64,000 nt of DNA, taken from CAVSXS01 sp963767715. GTDB taxonomy: Bacteria; Chloroflexota; Ktedonobacteria; Ktedonobacterales; Ktedonobacteraceae. Below, one piece after another: positions 28,678 through 36,735 of this stretch; positions within the stretch are counted from its first letter, which is position 1, and each line of letters opens with the position of its first letter. The notes beneath the pieces were generated by a model. The model searched no databases. It saw nothing but the letters and a program-made list of their open reading frames with translations, and was not told the origin of the DNA. The position numbers were made by a program, and so were the translations under genes. The stretch spans positions 62,001-126,000 of the forward strand of contig CAVYFA010000001.1 in assembly GCA_963767715.1 (NCBI GenBank), in the 5' to 3' direction.

Positions 28678-29499
28678 ATGTCCGCCTACCGCTTTCTAAA
28701 TACCGGCGTCCTGGACGCCGCGACGAATATGGCAATCGACGAGGCTGTGCTGCTGCACCTCCTGCGTGGTGACTCGCCGCCCACGCTGCGTGTCTTTCGC
28801 TGGTCCGTCCCTTCCATCTCGCTGGGGCGCTTCCAGAGCATCGAGCGCGAAATCCTGACCGATGTCTGCCGGCAGCAAGGAGTAGCGCTTGTGCGGCGAC
28901 CAACGGGCGGGCGCGCCGTCTATCACCGCGACGAATTTACCTACAGCATCGTCATCGGAAAGCGGCACGGCGTGCCGTCCGGCATTGTCCCCGCTTATGC
29001 CTATCTCGCACAGGGCCTGCTGGCCGCGCTGGACAGGCTGGGCGTCCACGCAGAATTAAGCGACGAGCGCGTCAGCAAGCACCCATCTGCCGCCTGCTTC
29101 GCCTCCTCCACCCAGGCCGACCTGACGAGCGGCGGCTTCAAGCTGATCGGCAGCGCGCAGGTGTGGAAAGACGATGCCCTGCTGCAACAGGGTTCGCTAC
29201 CCCTGGATGATCGCGCGGCGGAATTTTTCGCCATGCTGCGCTACCCAGACGAGGCCGCGCGCTCTGAGGCGCTGGCCCTCTATCGCGAGAAAACCACGCC
29301 CCTGCACTCCTTCGCTCCAAGCGTTACGTGGGAAGATGTCGCCCAGGCTTTCCGCGAAGGCTTCAGCGGCGCGCTGCACGTCGAATTTGTCCCGGGTCAG
29401 TTGAGCGCATCCGAATGGGAATTGACGAGGCAACTGGTGGAGGAGAAGTACAGCAAGCTGGATTGGCGCAGGGAGCGCGTAAATCTGATCGGCGCGTAG
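28678..29499 (+). CDS. Lipoyl/octanoyl transferase, LipM/LplA-like
   Basis: 273 residues of the biotin/lipoate A/B protein ligase fold. Motifs are MAIDEAVL, SLGRFQS, RRPTGGRAVYHRDEFTYSIV, the cysteine in ACFASSTQADL and GGFKLIGSAQVWKDDALLQQGS. The cysteine in this position is the acyl-enzyme nucleophile in LipM octanoyltransferases, so octanoyl transfer to GcvH or E2 domains is favoured over ATP-dependent ligation. GGGGA lies just upstream of the ATG. Confidence 0.85.
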   Translation: MSAYRFLNTGVLDAATNMAIDEAVLLHLLRGDSPPTLRVFRWSVPSISLGRFQSIEREILTDVCRQQGVALVRRPTGGRAVYHRDEFTYSIVIGKRHGVPSGIVPAYAYLAQGLLAALDRLGVHAELSDERVSKHPSAACFASSTQADLTSGGFKLIGSAQVWKDDALLQQGSLPLDDRAAEFFAMLRYPDEAARSEALALYREKTTPLHSFAPSVTWEDVAQAFREGFSGALHVEFVPGQLSASEWELTRQLVEEKYSKLDWRRERVNLIGA

Positions 29500-29585
29500 C
29501 GGCAGAGGCGGTTTTCCGGAATACTGCCTTTCTTCCATAGAACTAATGAAACTTTTTCCAATGGCAATCCGTAATCCATTCAGGT

Positions 29586-29981
29586 ATGGTATTTACCCAC
29601 TACCAGACCGGATACCCACTTGAACCTTTCGGGAATGCTGGCAGGTATCATCCCCCGATACCTGCCAGCATTCCAATTTGGCTCAGCCCATATGCGACAC
29701 ATCGCCACCCTGATTTTTGGGAGAAGCCTGAGGTGTTTGACCCGGAACGCTTCTCGCCCGAACGCGCCGCCGGTCGTCAACACTTCGCCTACTTTCCGTT
29801 CGGTGGTGGACCGCGCCTCTGCATCGGCAGCAACTTCGCCATGATGGAGGCGCAACTGATTCTGGCGACAATCGCCCAGCGCTACTGCCTGCGTGTGATG
29901 CCCGGCCACCGCGTCGAACCGGAAGTCCTGCTCACCATGCGCCCCCGCAATGGTCTGCCAATGTTGCTTCAGGAACGCTAA
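29586..29981 (+). pseudogene. Cytochrome P450 C-terminal remnant
   Basis: Only the last ~100 residues of a P450 remain: IWLSPYATHRHPDFW, then PERFSPER and the heme-binding FPFGGGPRLCIGSNFAMMEA with the axial cysteine. The I-helix and everything upstream (about 350 residues) is missing. P450 similarity starts exactly at the end of an 18-bp inverted repeat (29632-29674), so the break coincides with that element. Not expected to encode an enzyme. Confidence 0.85.
29632..29674. repeat. 18-bp inverted repeat at the P450 breakpoint
   Basis: GGAATGCTGGCAGGTATC and its perfect reverse complement are separated by seven bases (ATCCCCC). It marks the left edge of the truncated P450 and may be a mobile-element footprint. 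Confidence 0.7.
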
Positions 29982-30074
29982 CTGCTCAAAAGACAGAGGC
30001 CCGGCTTACCCTTCCAAAATAGGGAGCCTAATCCCAAATCCCGTAGGAGCCGGTTTACCGTGCTCAGAGCCGAT

Positions 30075-31472
30075 TTATCGGCGCGAATCCTCATCGATTT
30101 GACGGAGTCCTGACTTCCCTCCCCATCCGTCTGGTTCCAGCCGCTTCGCCTGTTCTCTGGCGCCACGTCCAGTGGTAGGACGCAGCCACAGCGAGACATG
30201 CGCCGGCTGCATCGTCTCCTCCACGACAGCCAGCAGGTGCTCGCTCAATTGTTGCATGTCCACCTCATTGCGAAGGGTGGTGCTGAAGGCCGCCAGCGTG
30301 CGAGTCGCGTCGTACTTTTTCCGATAAAAGCGGCGATCAATGATGCTCTGTATGCGCCGACGAAGGGGTTGGAAGAGCGCGGCAATGGCTAGCGTGGAGA
30401 CAACGAGCGCGACGGCGTTTGTCTGGTGGAGCAGCCCACCGAGCAGGGCTTGCAGGCCAAGTATCAAGCCAACGTAGACGGCAGCTAACAGCGTGGACAG
30501 CAGGCCATAGACCAGCGCCTTGTTGATGATAGCATCGATGTCCCACAGGCGATAGCGCAGGATGGCGATGGCGAGCGAAAGCGGCAAGAGGAAGAATAGC
30601 AGGGCACCGCCGTTGAAGATAAGGGCATCAAGGAAGACGTTATGCTGAATGGACAGGAGCGTGGGAGCGATTGCGAGCGCCACGGTTGAGATAACCACCA
30701 CCACAAAGAAACTGAAGGCGAACCACTTGGTTTGCTGCCGTTCTACAGGGGTAGATACCCGAAAGTAGCGATAGAGCTGCGCCAGCGTTAGAACGAACAA
30801 GCTGCCGAACCAGGTAATCGCATTACCCAGGTTGTTAAAGAGCAGCGCGGCGGGGAGGTGCAGCAGGAGCATGGGTATCAGGTAGCAGATCGTATACACA
30901 GGATAGATCGGCGCAACCCAACGCGACCAGCGCGGTACGAAGCGCCCGTTGGGGAAAAGAGCGAGCGTATACAGTATAGCCACGCTCTCGATCAGTAATA
31001 CGGCATTTGCCAGCACCACCCAGATCGAAGAGCCATACTCCAAAGGGCCGGTTATAGCGTTTGCACCGGTACTGACACCCATCAGCGCCACCAGCAGCGC
31101 CATCCAGTCGTCCGATTTGCGCCAGAAAATGATGCCACCCAGCACAATAGAGGCGAGCGCATTAAATCCACTAAAGCCGAGGTACTGCCAGGCATGAGCA
31201 TCCAGTGAGAACCCATACTTCGCAAGATCCCGAATCTGGCTTGCAGTCAGCAATTGGCTGCCATTACAATTCACGCTGCCGAACGGACAGGGCCTGTGCA
31301 GAAACGCGAACACTGCCGGCACGCTGGCGATGGCGGCGCCCACCACGAAGAGCGCCAGGACGATCCACACGAGGCGGGCCAGCAGCAGCCAGCGCCCGGA
31401 TAGACGTGTGGTCGCGGGTATGCTCAAGCGGGCCTGTCCTATCACGCGCGCCGGTAGATGCCAGAAACTCAT
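30075..31472 (-). CDS. Polytopic membrane sensor-like protein lacking a kinase domain
   Basis: 465 residues from the ATG at 31472, chosen for GAGGAGGG eight bases upstream. About nine membrane helices fill the first 310 residues, with a possible outside loop holding CPFGSVNC. After the helices come RRRIQSIIDRRFYRKKYDA and LAAFSTTLRNEVDMQQLSEH, then LLAVVEETMQPAHVSLWLRP. This is the N-terminal half of a type of Chloroflexota sensor kinase, ending where a histidine kinase would begin. No kinase, GAF or output domain is present, so it could be a degenerate or partner-dependent sensor. Confidence 0.7.
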   Translation of the reverse strand: MSFWHLPARVIGQARLSIPATTRLSGRWLLLARLVWIVLALFVVGAAIASVPAVFAFLHRPCPFGSVNCNGSQLLTASQIRDLAKYGFSLDAHAWQYLGFSGFNALASIVLGGIIFWRKSDDWMALLVALMGVSTGANAITGPLEYGSSIWVVLANAVLLIESVAILYTLALFPNGRFVPRWSRWVAPIYPVYTICYLIPMLLLHLPAALLFNNLGNAITWFGSLFVLTLAQLYRYFRVSTPVERQQTKWFAFSFFVVVVISTVALAIAPTLLSIQHNVFLDALIFNGGALLFFLLPLSLAIAILRYRLWDIDAIINKALVYGLLSTLLAAVYVGLILGLQALLGGLLHQTNAVALVVSTLAIAALFQPLRRRIQSIIDRRFYRKKYDATRTLAAFSTTLRNEVDMQQLSEHLLAVVEETMQPAHVSLWLRPTTGRGAREQAKRLEPDGWGGKSGLRQIDEDSRR

Positions 31473-31569
31473 GCGCATCCCTCCTCTTCCAGGTGCAGGT
31501 GAGATGACAAAACGCCGAAATGAGTGCAACAACCACTTCTAAAGTAATGAGACACCGCGCGCCCTAGCC

Positions 31570-32628
31570 TTGGATGAACAATACAGCAGCCAACGGGGGC
31601 AAGCCTATTTGAACGTGATTGATGTGCACAGTGGACAAGTCTGGGCCAGCATTCCTCCGGTAGCGGTTAACGGCGAAAGTTGGACCTTGCTGTTGTGGTA
31701 TTTGCAGGAGCAAGGCATCACCCGTTCGGGTACGGTAAGTGATGGAGGGCGGGCAATCCAGGAAGCCGTGCGTCAAGTTCGCGCAGAGAGCGGGCACCAA
31801 AGGGACGTCTGGCACCTCTTCCATGTGGCGGCGCAAGTCCAAGGACGCCTGGATCGGGCGGTCCAAGGCGAACAGGAGCGGTTGTGCACCATCCAGCGGC
31901 ACGCCGAACGAGCCGCAAAGGGCATCCGAACACGCGGCAGGTGTCCCAAAACGACCATGGCTCAACAGAAGGCCCGCCTTGCTCAGATGAGCTATGTCGC
32001 TGATGGGGTGCGCTATCTCTGCCACGAATTGCACACCTTGTTGGAGGTGGTTGTGCCCCAGTCTGACCGCTTGCTCAGCAGTGAACTCCGTCAAGGCAAG
32101 ATCGTCACCGTGCTGGATTTGTTGGATGAGCTGGTCCCATCTGCCACGTCGGCGCTGCAAGGGCAGCTTCAGATGCTCGCCAAGCAGGTCCGTTTGGCTT
32201 TGCCTCAGACGCTGTTGTTTGCGCGACGACTGGATGTGATACAGGAACAAGCAAACCAGCACTTGGGACCCAAGGCCGTCGCTTTGTTGGCGTGGGCCTG
32301 GTTGCGTCGATCCGTGTTGGGTCCGACCACTCATGACTTGCTGCAAAGCATTGACCCGGCCTGGCAAGCCGGTGCGCAAACGCTTCTGTCCTGCTGGGAT
32401 CAAGCCGTGCGGGCCAGTAGTGCCGTCGAAAATTGGCATAGCATTGTCCGACCTCATTTGGCCGTTCATCGCACCTTGTCGGCGGACTTCCTGGCGTTGT
32501 TGGCTGTTTGGCATAACCATCGCCAGGCTCCACGAGGACCACATCAGGGTTTGTTAAGAAGCGTTTACTCAAACATTATAGTACCATATGCCCGTTACGA
32601 AAACGTTACAGAGGCCAGCAAAGTATGA
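31570..32628 (+). pseudogene. Transposase remnant (DDE type), N-terminus missing
   Basis: About 352 residues of a DDE transposase. The visible catalytic context includes ALALDEQ at its very start, VIDVHSGQ, SDGGRAIQEA and SSAVENWHSIVRPHLA with the final Glu. The frame is closed upstream at 31540-31542, so the DNA-binding N-terminus is absent. GACACC lies in inverted orientation near both edges (about 31550 and 32641), which may be what remains of terminal repeats. The exact IS family is not recognised. Confidence 0.75.
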
Positions 32629-32676
32629 ATGGGGTGTCAGGAGTAGGGGGAAGAGAAATATTCGGGCTCTTTTCTT

Positions 32677-32928
32677 TTAGCCCTCAGTCTCCTTCCATAC
32701 AGAGGCAAAAAACTGCTCTACATGCACTAACAACCCGGACACGATCTGTGAGGGAAGCGTTGCCTTGCCACGATAGACGCCCTGTGAATGATAATCCCCT
32801 TCGTCTAATATTAGCACCTCTATGGTGCCTGCATCAGGATCGACAATCCAGTACTCCGGTACACCTGCGCGAGCATAGGCATCTATTTTTCTGTGCCTGT
32901 CGTGGGTTTCGCTGCCGGGTGAAACACC
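32677..32928 (-). pseudogene. Uma2-family endonuclease C-terminal remnant
   Basis: A reading frame of 83 codons with GVSPGSETHDRHRKIDAYAR, then AGVPEYWIVDPDAGTIEVL and a final HVEQFFAS, matching the C-terminal half of Uma2/DUF820 PD-(D/E)XK proteins (SPS...D...K, EYWIVDP). An in-frame TAG precedes it at 32929-32931 and no N-terminal half is found, so the gene is truncated next to the transposase remnant. Confidence 0.7.
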
Positions 32929-33036
32929 CTATAGCCAAGCCGCCCAAAATACAGTACAATAGCATCAATATTCCTATGCGAAATCTTTGGGCGGCTGAGC
33001 GGATGGTTCGACTCCGTCGTCGATAAGGAGCGAGTT

Positions 33037-33738
33037 GTGAGCATTTCGATAGAGGTAGCGCGCCGTGTGATGGAGGCCTGCAAGCAGCGCGCGCATGAAT
33101 TACGTAGCCCCGTCAGCATCGCTATCGTTGACTCCGGGGGGCACCTGGTGCTGTATGAGCGTATGATGGCGCCGTACGGCTGGGCGACGGGCAATATCAG
33201 CATCGCCAAGGCCAGCACGGCCGTAATGTTCAATCAATCGACCGACGCTGTGGCGCAGTGGGGATCGGGCATCCCTGGTTTTGCCGCGAGCATGGCCAGC
33301 ATGGCCCAGGGCAAGTTCATCATGGCGGCCGGTGGATGGCCAATTCGCCAGGGAGGAACGACTATCGGCGGCGTAGGGGTGAGTGGAGGCAATGCCCCTG
33401 GCCGCGACGATGATATCGCGCGCGCCGGGCTGGCAGCGCTCGAAGCGGCGCTGGCCCCGCATTCCAGCTACGTGCCTCACTCGCCGCAGCCCCCCGTTCC
33501 CGCGCAGGCAGTCAGACCGGCTCAACAAGGACAGGTGGCATCGCCCACTCCTCTGCAAGCGGCTCCGGCCTACCCATCGATCTCGCAAGCCCAGGTAATT
33601 CCACTGCAGCCGCCGCAGGGAGCCAGCTTCAGCTCGCCCATGCAGCCCGCTGCCAGTTCTTATCTTGATAATAATGCGGAACAGGAAAATAGCGACGAAC
33701 AGAAACCGTTAAATGACGAACAAGAATCGTCACTTTAA
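33037..33738 (+). CDS. GlcG/HbpS-like (DUF336) protein with Pro/Gln tail
   Basis: 233 residues. The first 145 form a GlcG/HbpS domain (ARRVMEACKQRAHELRSPVS, IAIVDSGGHLVLYERM, GGWPIRQGGTTIGGVGVSGG), a fold that binds heme or small ligands in HbpS. The rest is a disordered Pro/Gln/Ser tail ending in acidic residues, unusual for the family. GTG at 33037 has AAGGAG upstream. Ligand unknown. Confidence 0.8.
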   Translation: MSISIEVARRVMEACKQRAHELRSPVSIAIVDSGGHLVLYERMMAPYGWATGNISIAKASTAVMFNQSTDAVAQWGSGIPGFAASMASMAQGKFIMAAGGWPIRQGGTTIGGVGVSGGNAPGRDDDIARAGLAALEAALAPHSSYVPHSPQPPVPAQAVRPAQQGQVASPTPLQAAPAYPSISQAQVIPLQPPQGASFSSPMQPAASSYLDNNAEQENSDEQKPLNDEQESSL

Positions 33739-33812
33739 GCTGCTCTTATTCTGACCGGCAGTGCACTGCTTTCTACCTGTACTCATCCGGTCGGAGATGT
33801 TGGAGGTCAACA

Positions 33813-34640
33813 ATGAACCAGAATGCAAATAACGGCTCGACGCCCAGCGCGCAAGACGCGCAGCAGCCGGGCAAGGCGGCCACCTATAAACGCTCAAACC
33901 GCCAGGGACGCAACCGGCCCATGCTTATCACCCCTACCGATGGGGAGCAACCAACCGCCATAACGCGGCAATCGGATATCGACGAGGCGCTCCCGGCAGC
34001 TTCCGCCGCTACCATTGGCACGCCGGAGAAAAAGGGCCGCCCGAAATTTTTCTCGACCCTTGGCAGGAAAGAGGCTGCCGGCGAAACGATAACGGCCGAC
34101 CCGGATGCCGCGCGTCTCGCGCGTGCCATACGAGGAAAAACTGCTTCAACCGCGAAATCCGACGAGAAAAAGCAAGAGGCGAGTACGCACGCGAAGGCCG
34201 TCGCGCCGGCGAAGAGCAATGCCGCGCGTCCAGCGCAGCCCGCCCGCAGGGGAGGGTTCAAGCCCCGCCACTTGATCGGCATCCTCCTCTACTTGATCGT
34301 GGCAGACGTGGCGGGCCTATATGAAAAGCAGTTGCTGGTGAACGGTGGCCTTGAAAAATTGCTCTTCACCATCGGCCCGGTCCAGGTCTACCTTTCGACC
34401 GTGACGTTCCTGCTCACGCTGGTCGTGCTGCTGGTCGTCCTGGCACGCTTCGACCTGGTGCCGCGCAGCCTGGCGCCCGCTTCTACGCAGGCTCGACCTG
34501 CAAGCAAAGGGCAGGCGCAAACGCCTTCCAACAGCACCGACACGGGGATGAGGCAGGGAGTCAAAGGCGCGGATGACAATCTTTACCAGGAATATCGCCA
34601 GAACCAGCGTTACTGGCAGCGCAAGGACCGCAAAAAATAG
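33813..34640 (+). CDS. Hypothetical membrane protein with long basic head
   Basis: 275 residues. The first 155 are hydrophilic, rich in Ala, Lys, Thr and Pro, and look disordered. Two membrane helices follow (about 158-176 with LIGILLYLIVADVAGLY, and 196-220 with LSTVTFLLTLVVLLVVL), then a short polar C-terminus. GGAGG precedes ATG 33813. No family recognised. Confidence 0.65.
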   Translation: MNQNANNGSTPSAQDAQQPGKAATYKRSNRQGRNRPMLITPTDGEQPTAITRQSDIDEALPAASAATIGTPEKKGRPKFFSTLGRKEAAGETITADPDAARLARAIRGKTASTAKSDEKKQEASTHAKAVAPAKSNAARPAQPARRGGFKPRHLIGILLYLIVADVAGLYEKQLLVNGGLEKLLFTIGPVQVYLSTVTFLLTLVVLLVVLARFDLVPRSLAPASTQARPASKGQAQTPSNSTDTGMRQGVKGADDNLYQEYRQNQRYWQRKDRKK

Positions 34641-34693
34641 TTTCCAGCGCAACCCTATACGTATTGGCGGGTAGAATGGACTATCGTCGTAGG

Positions 34694-34719
34694 GTAGGGG
34701 CGACCCTTGCGGTCGCTCT
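34694..34719. repeat. Single copy of the GGGCGACC repeat
   Basis: GTAGGGGCGACCCTTGCGGT followed by CGCTCT, matching the arms at 6.4 kb and 28.6 kb. It lies in the spacer after 34640. Confidence 0.75.
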
Positions 34720-34756
34720 GGAAATACGATACCTCGACTCGAATCATATACGTATG

Positions 34757-34780
34757 GTATACTTTTACAAATAAGTATAC
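34757..34780. promoter_or_regulatory. Inverted repeat, possible operator upstream of the ANTAR regulator
   Basis: GTATACTT and AAGTATAC are separated by eight bases, about 150 bases upstream of the regulator gene. The short AT-rich arms suit a dimeric repressor site better than a terminator. No other gene lies in 34641-34927. Confidence 0.4.
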
Positions 34781-34927
34781 TAGGAAGAGTTATATTCCCA
34801 ACTTGTAGGGGACGCGCTGGATAGCGTCCTCACTGGCAAAGCGGCCCGGTACAGGCGATCATATTCCGACCGGCATTAGACTGCGTCTATTCTAAGTGTT
34901 AGCCGATCGGAACAGTAGCAGGAGGGG

Positions 34928-35557
34928 ATGAATGGCATCTCCGTGGATGAACATGACATGAACGAGGAGCAAGAGAATACCGCTATGCCGACACGCATTA
35001 TTATTGCAGACGACGAAACCATCCAGCGCATGGACCTGAAAGATATCCTGACCAAGCAGGGCTACCTGGTGGTGGGCGAGGCCGGTGATGGCTCTAGCGC
35101 CGTCAACCTGGCGCGGGAAGTGCGCCCGGACCTTGTGATTATGGATATTCGCATGCCCGATATGGACGGCATCGCGGCGGCAGAAGCGCTCACCCAGGAA
35201 AAGATTGCGCCGGTGCTGCTGTTGACCGCTTTTGGCGATCAGCAACTGGTGGAGCGAGCCAAAGAAGCAGGTGTTGTCAACTACATTGTCAAGCCCCTGC
35301 GCGAAAGTGAAGTCAGCCCTGCTATTGAGGTTGCGCTCGCCCGCTACAACGAGTTCCGCGCCATGGAGGAGAAGGCTAGAACGCTCTCCGATCAGCTTGA
35401 GACGCGCAAGGTCGTCGAGCGCGCCAAGGGGCTGTTGATGGAAAAACAGGGCCTTTCCGAGCAGGAGGCCTTCCGCAAGATACAGAAAGCCAGCATGAAT
35501 AATCGCAAGTCGATGCGCGAAGTAGCGGAGGCGATCTTGCTGACGAACGAAATGTAG
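34928..35557 (+). CDS. Response regulator with ANTAR output domain (AmiR/NasT type)
   Basis: 209 residues at most. The receiver domain starts at RIIIADDETIQRMDL and has the phosphoacceptor Asp in VIMDIRMPDMDG and the Lys in YIVKPL. The C-terminal part (VVERAKGLLMEKQGLSEQEA and the helices after it) is an ANTAR RNA-binding domain that prevents termination at paired hairpins. Start ATG 34928 sits directly behind AGGAGGGG; ATG 34985 (MPTRIII) is also plausible. No kinase is adjacent. The RicT gene follows after 22 bases. Confidence 0.9.
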   Translation: MNGISVDEHDMNEEQENTAMPTRIIIADDETIQRMDLKDILTKQGYLVVGEAGDGSSAVNLAREVRPDLVIMDIRMPDMDGIAAAEALTQEKIAPVLLLTAFGDQQLVERAKEAGVVNYIVKPLRESEVSPAIEVALARYNEFRAMEEKARTLSDQLETRKVVERAKGLLMEKQGLSEQEAFRKIQKASMNNRKSMREVAEAILLTNEM

Positions 35558-35579
35558 AGATGCTAGTATTGGAGCTTTT

Positions 35580-36677
35580 ATGTCTCCAACTGTTACTACC
35601 GATGATGCAGTCGTAACCATAGTTGGTATTCGTTTTCGGCCTGCCGGACGTATCTACTATTTTGATCCGCGCGGGCAGGCATATACGACCGGTCAGTACG
35701 TCATCGTCGAAACGGTACGCGGGGTAGAAGCCGGGCGCGTGGTGATCGCGCCAAAGAAGATTCCCGAACGGGAGTTGAGCGATCCACTCAAGCCCGTGCA
35801 GCGCCTGGCCAGCGAAGATGAACTGCGCATGATGCTCTCCTACAAGGGGAAAGAGAAGGAGGCGCTGGCGCAGTGCGACCGGCAGGTGAAACAGCATAAG
35901 CTGCCAATGAAGTTGGTGGAGGCCGAATATACTTTTGATGGGAGCCGCCTGACCTTTTATTTTGTCGCCGAAGAGCGCGTGGATTTTCGCGCGCTGGTGC
36001 GCGACCTGGCAGCAACCTTTCGCACGCGCATCGAGCTGCGCCAGATCGGAGCCAGGGACCAGGCCAAGCTGCAGGGCGGCGTTGGCATCTGCGGGAAAAC
36101 TCTGTGTTGCAGTTCGTGGATTACCGATTTCGGCGTGGTCTCCATCAAAATGGCGAAGGAGCAGGATTTACCGCTCAACCCCGCCAAGATTTCGGGCGTG
36201 TGTGGACGATTGCTGTGTTGCCTGGCTTACGAAAACGACACATACGCGCAAGCCAAGCAGACTATGCCGCCTGTCGGCTCAATCATGGATACTCCAAGTG
36301 GCACGGGCCGGGTCGTTTCGATCAATGTGCCGCGCTCTTCCATCGAAGTGATGCTGGAAAGCGGGGTTATTATCCAGGTGCCGGTATCCCAATCGGCTAA
36401 AAGCGGGATGTGCTGCGCATCTGGAGCATGCGGCATTGCAGCCGCTAAAGCGGGCGACGCGAGCAATAGTGGCGCGGGTGGCTCGTGCGCCACCGGCGGA
36501 TGCGGGAAGCCAGGCTGCGGCTCGGGTGGGAGCTGCGGATGCGGGAAAGGCGCTGCGGCCAGCGTGGAGGGCAGCAATATGGATAACGCGACGGGCAGCG
36601 TAATGACCAGCTCTAGAGGATGTGGCACTTGCGGCTTAAAACGAAAGACAACTCCTCGCGTGCTGGCTGAAGCATAG
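35580..36677 (+). CDS. PSP1/RicT-family protein with a Cys-rich C-terminal extension
   Basis: 365 residues. The PSP1 domain (about 1-260) has VGIRFRPAGRIYYF, EYTFDGSRLTFYFVAEERVD, LQGGVGICGKTLCCSSWI and VCGRLLCCLAYEN, with the conserved cysteines that hold an iron-sulfur cluster in RicT. RicT works with RicA and RicF on mRNA processing in Bacillus. The extension (about 275-355) adds many cysteines in CxC/CxxC contexts (GMCCASGACG, GGCGKPGCG, RGCGTCG), absent in usual RicT. It may bind extra metal. Confidence 0.85.
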   Translation: MSPTVTTDDAVVTIVGIRFRPAGRIYYFDPRGQAYTTGQYVIVETVRGVEAGRVVIAPKKIPERELSDPLKPVQRLASEDELRMMLSYKGKEKEALAQCDRQVKQHKLPMKLVEAEYTFDGSRLTFYFVAEERVDFRALVRDLAATFRTRIELRQIGARDQAKLQGGVGICGKTLCCSSWITDFGVVSIKMAKEQDLPLNPAKISGVCGRLLCCLAYENDTYAQAKQTMPPVGSIMDTPSGTGRVVSINVPRSSIEVMLESGVIIQVPVSQSAKSGMCCASGACGIAAAKAGDASNSGAGGSCATGGCGKPGCGSGGSCGCGKGAAASVEGSNMDNATGSVMTSSRGCGTCGLKRKTTPRVLAEA

Positions 36678-36735
36678 AGTTTGCTGTAAAAGCAAGCGAT
36701 TGCTTAAAATTTTACAGAGGGGAGAACAGTTTCCA

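Noticed and set aside
31564..32544. 326-residue minus-strand frame opposite the transposase
   Set aside because: The plus strand carries the DDE pattern; the minus product has none.
32625..33026. 133-residue plus-strand frame after the transposase
   Set aside because: Low-complexity translation; the opposite strand matches the Uma2 C-terminus.
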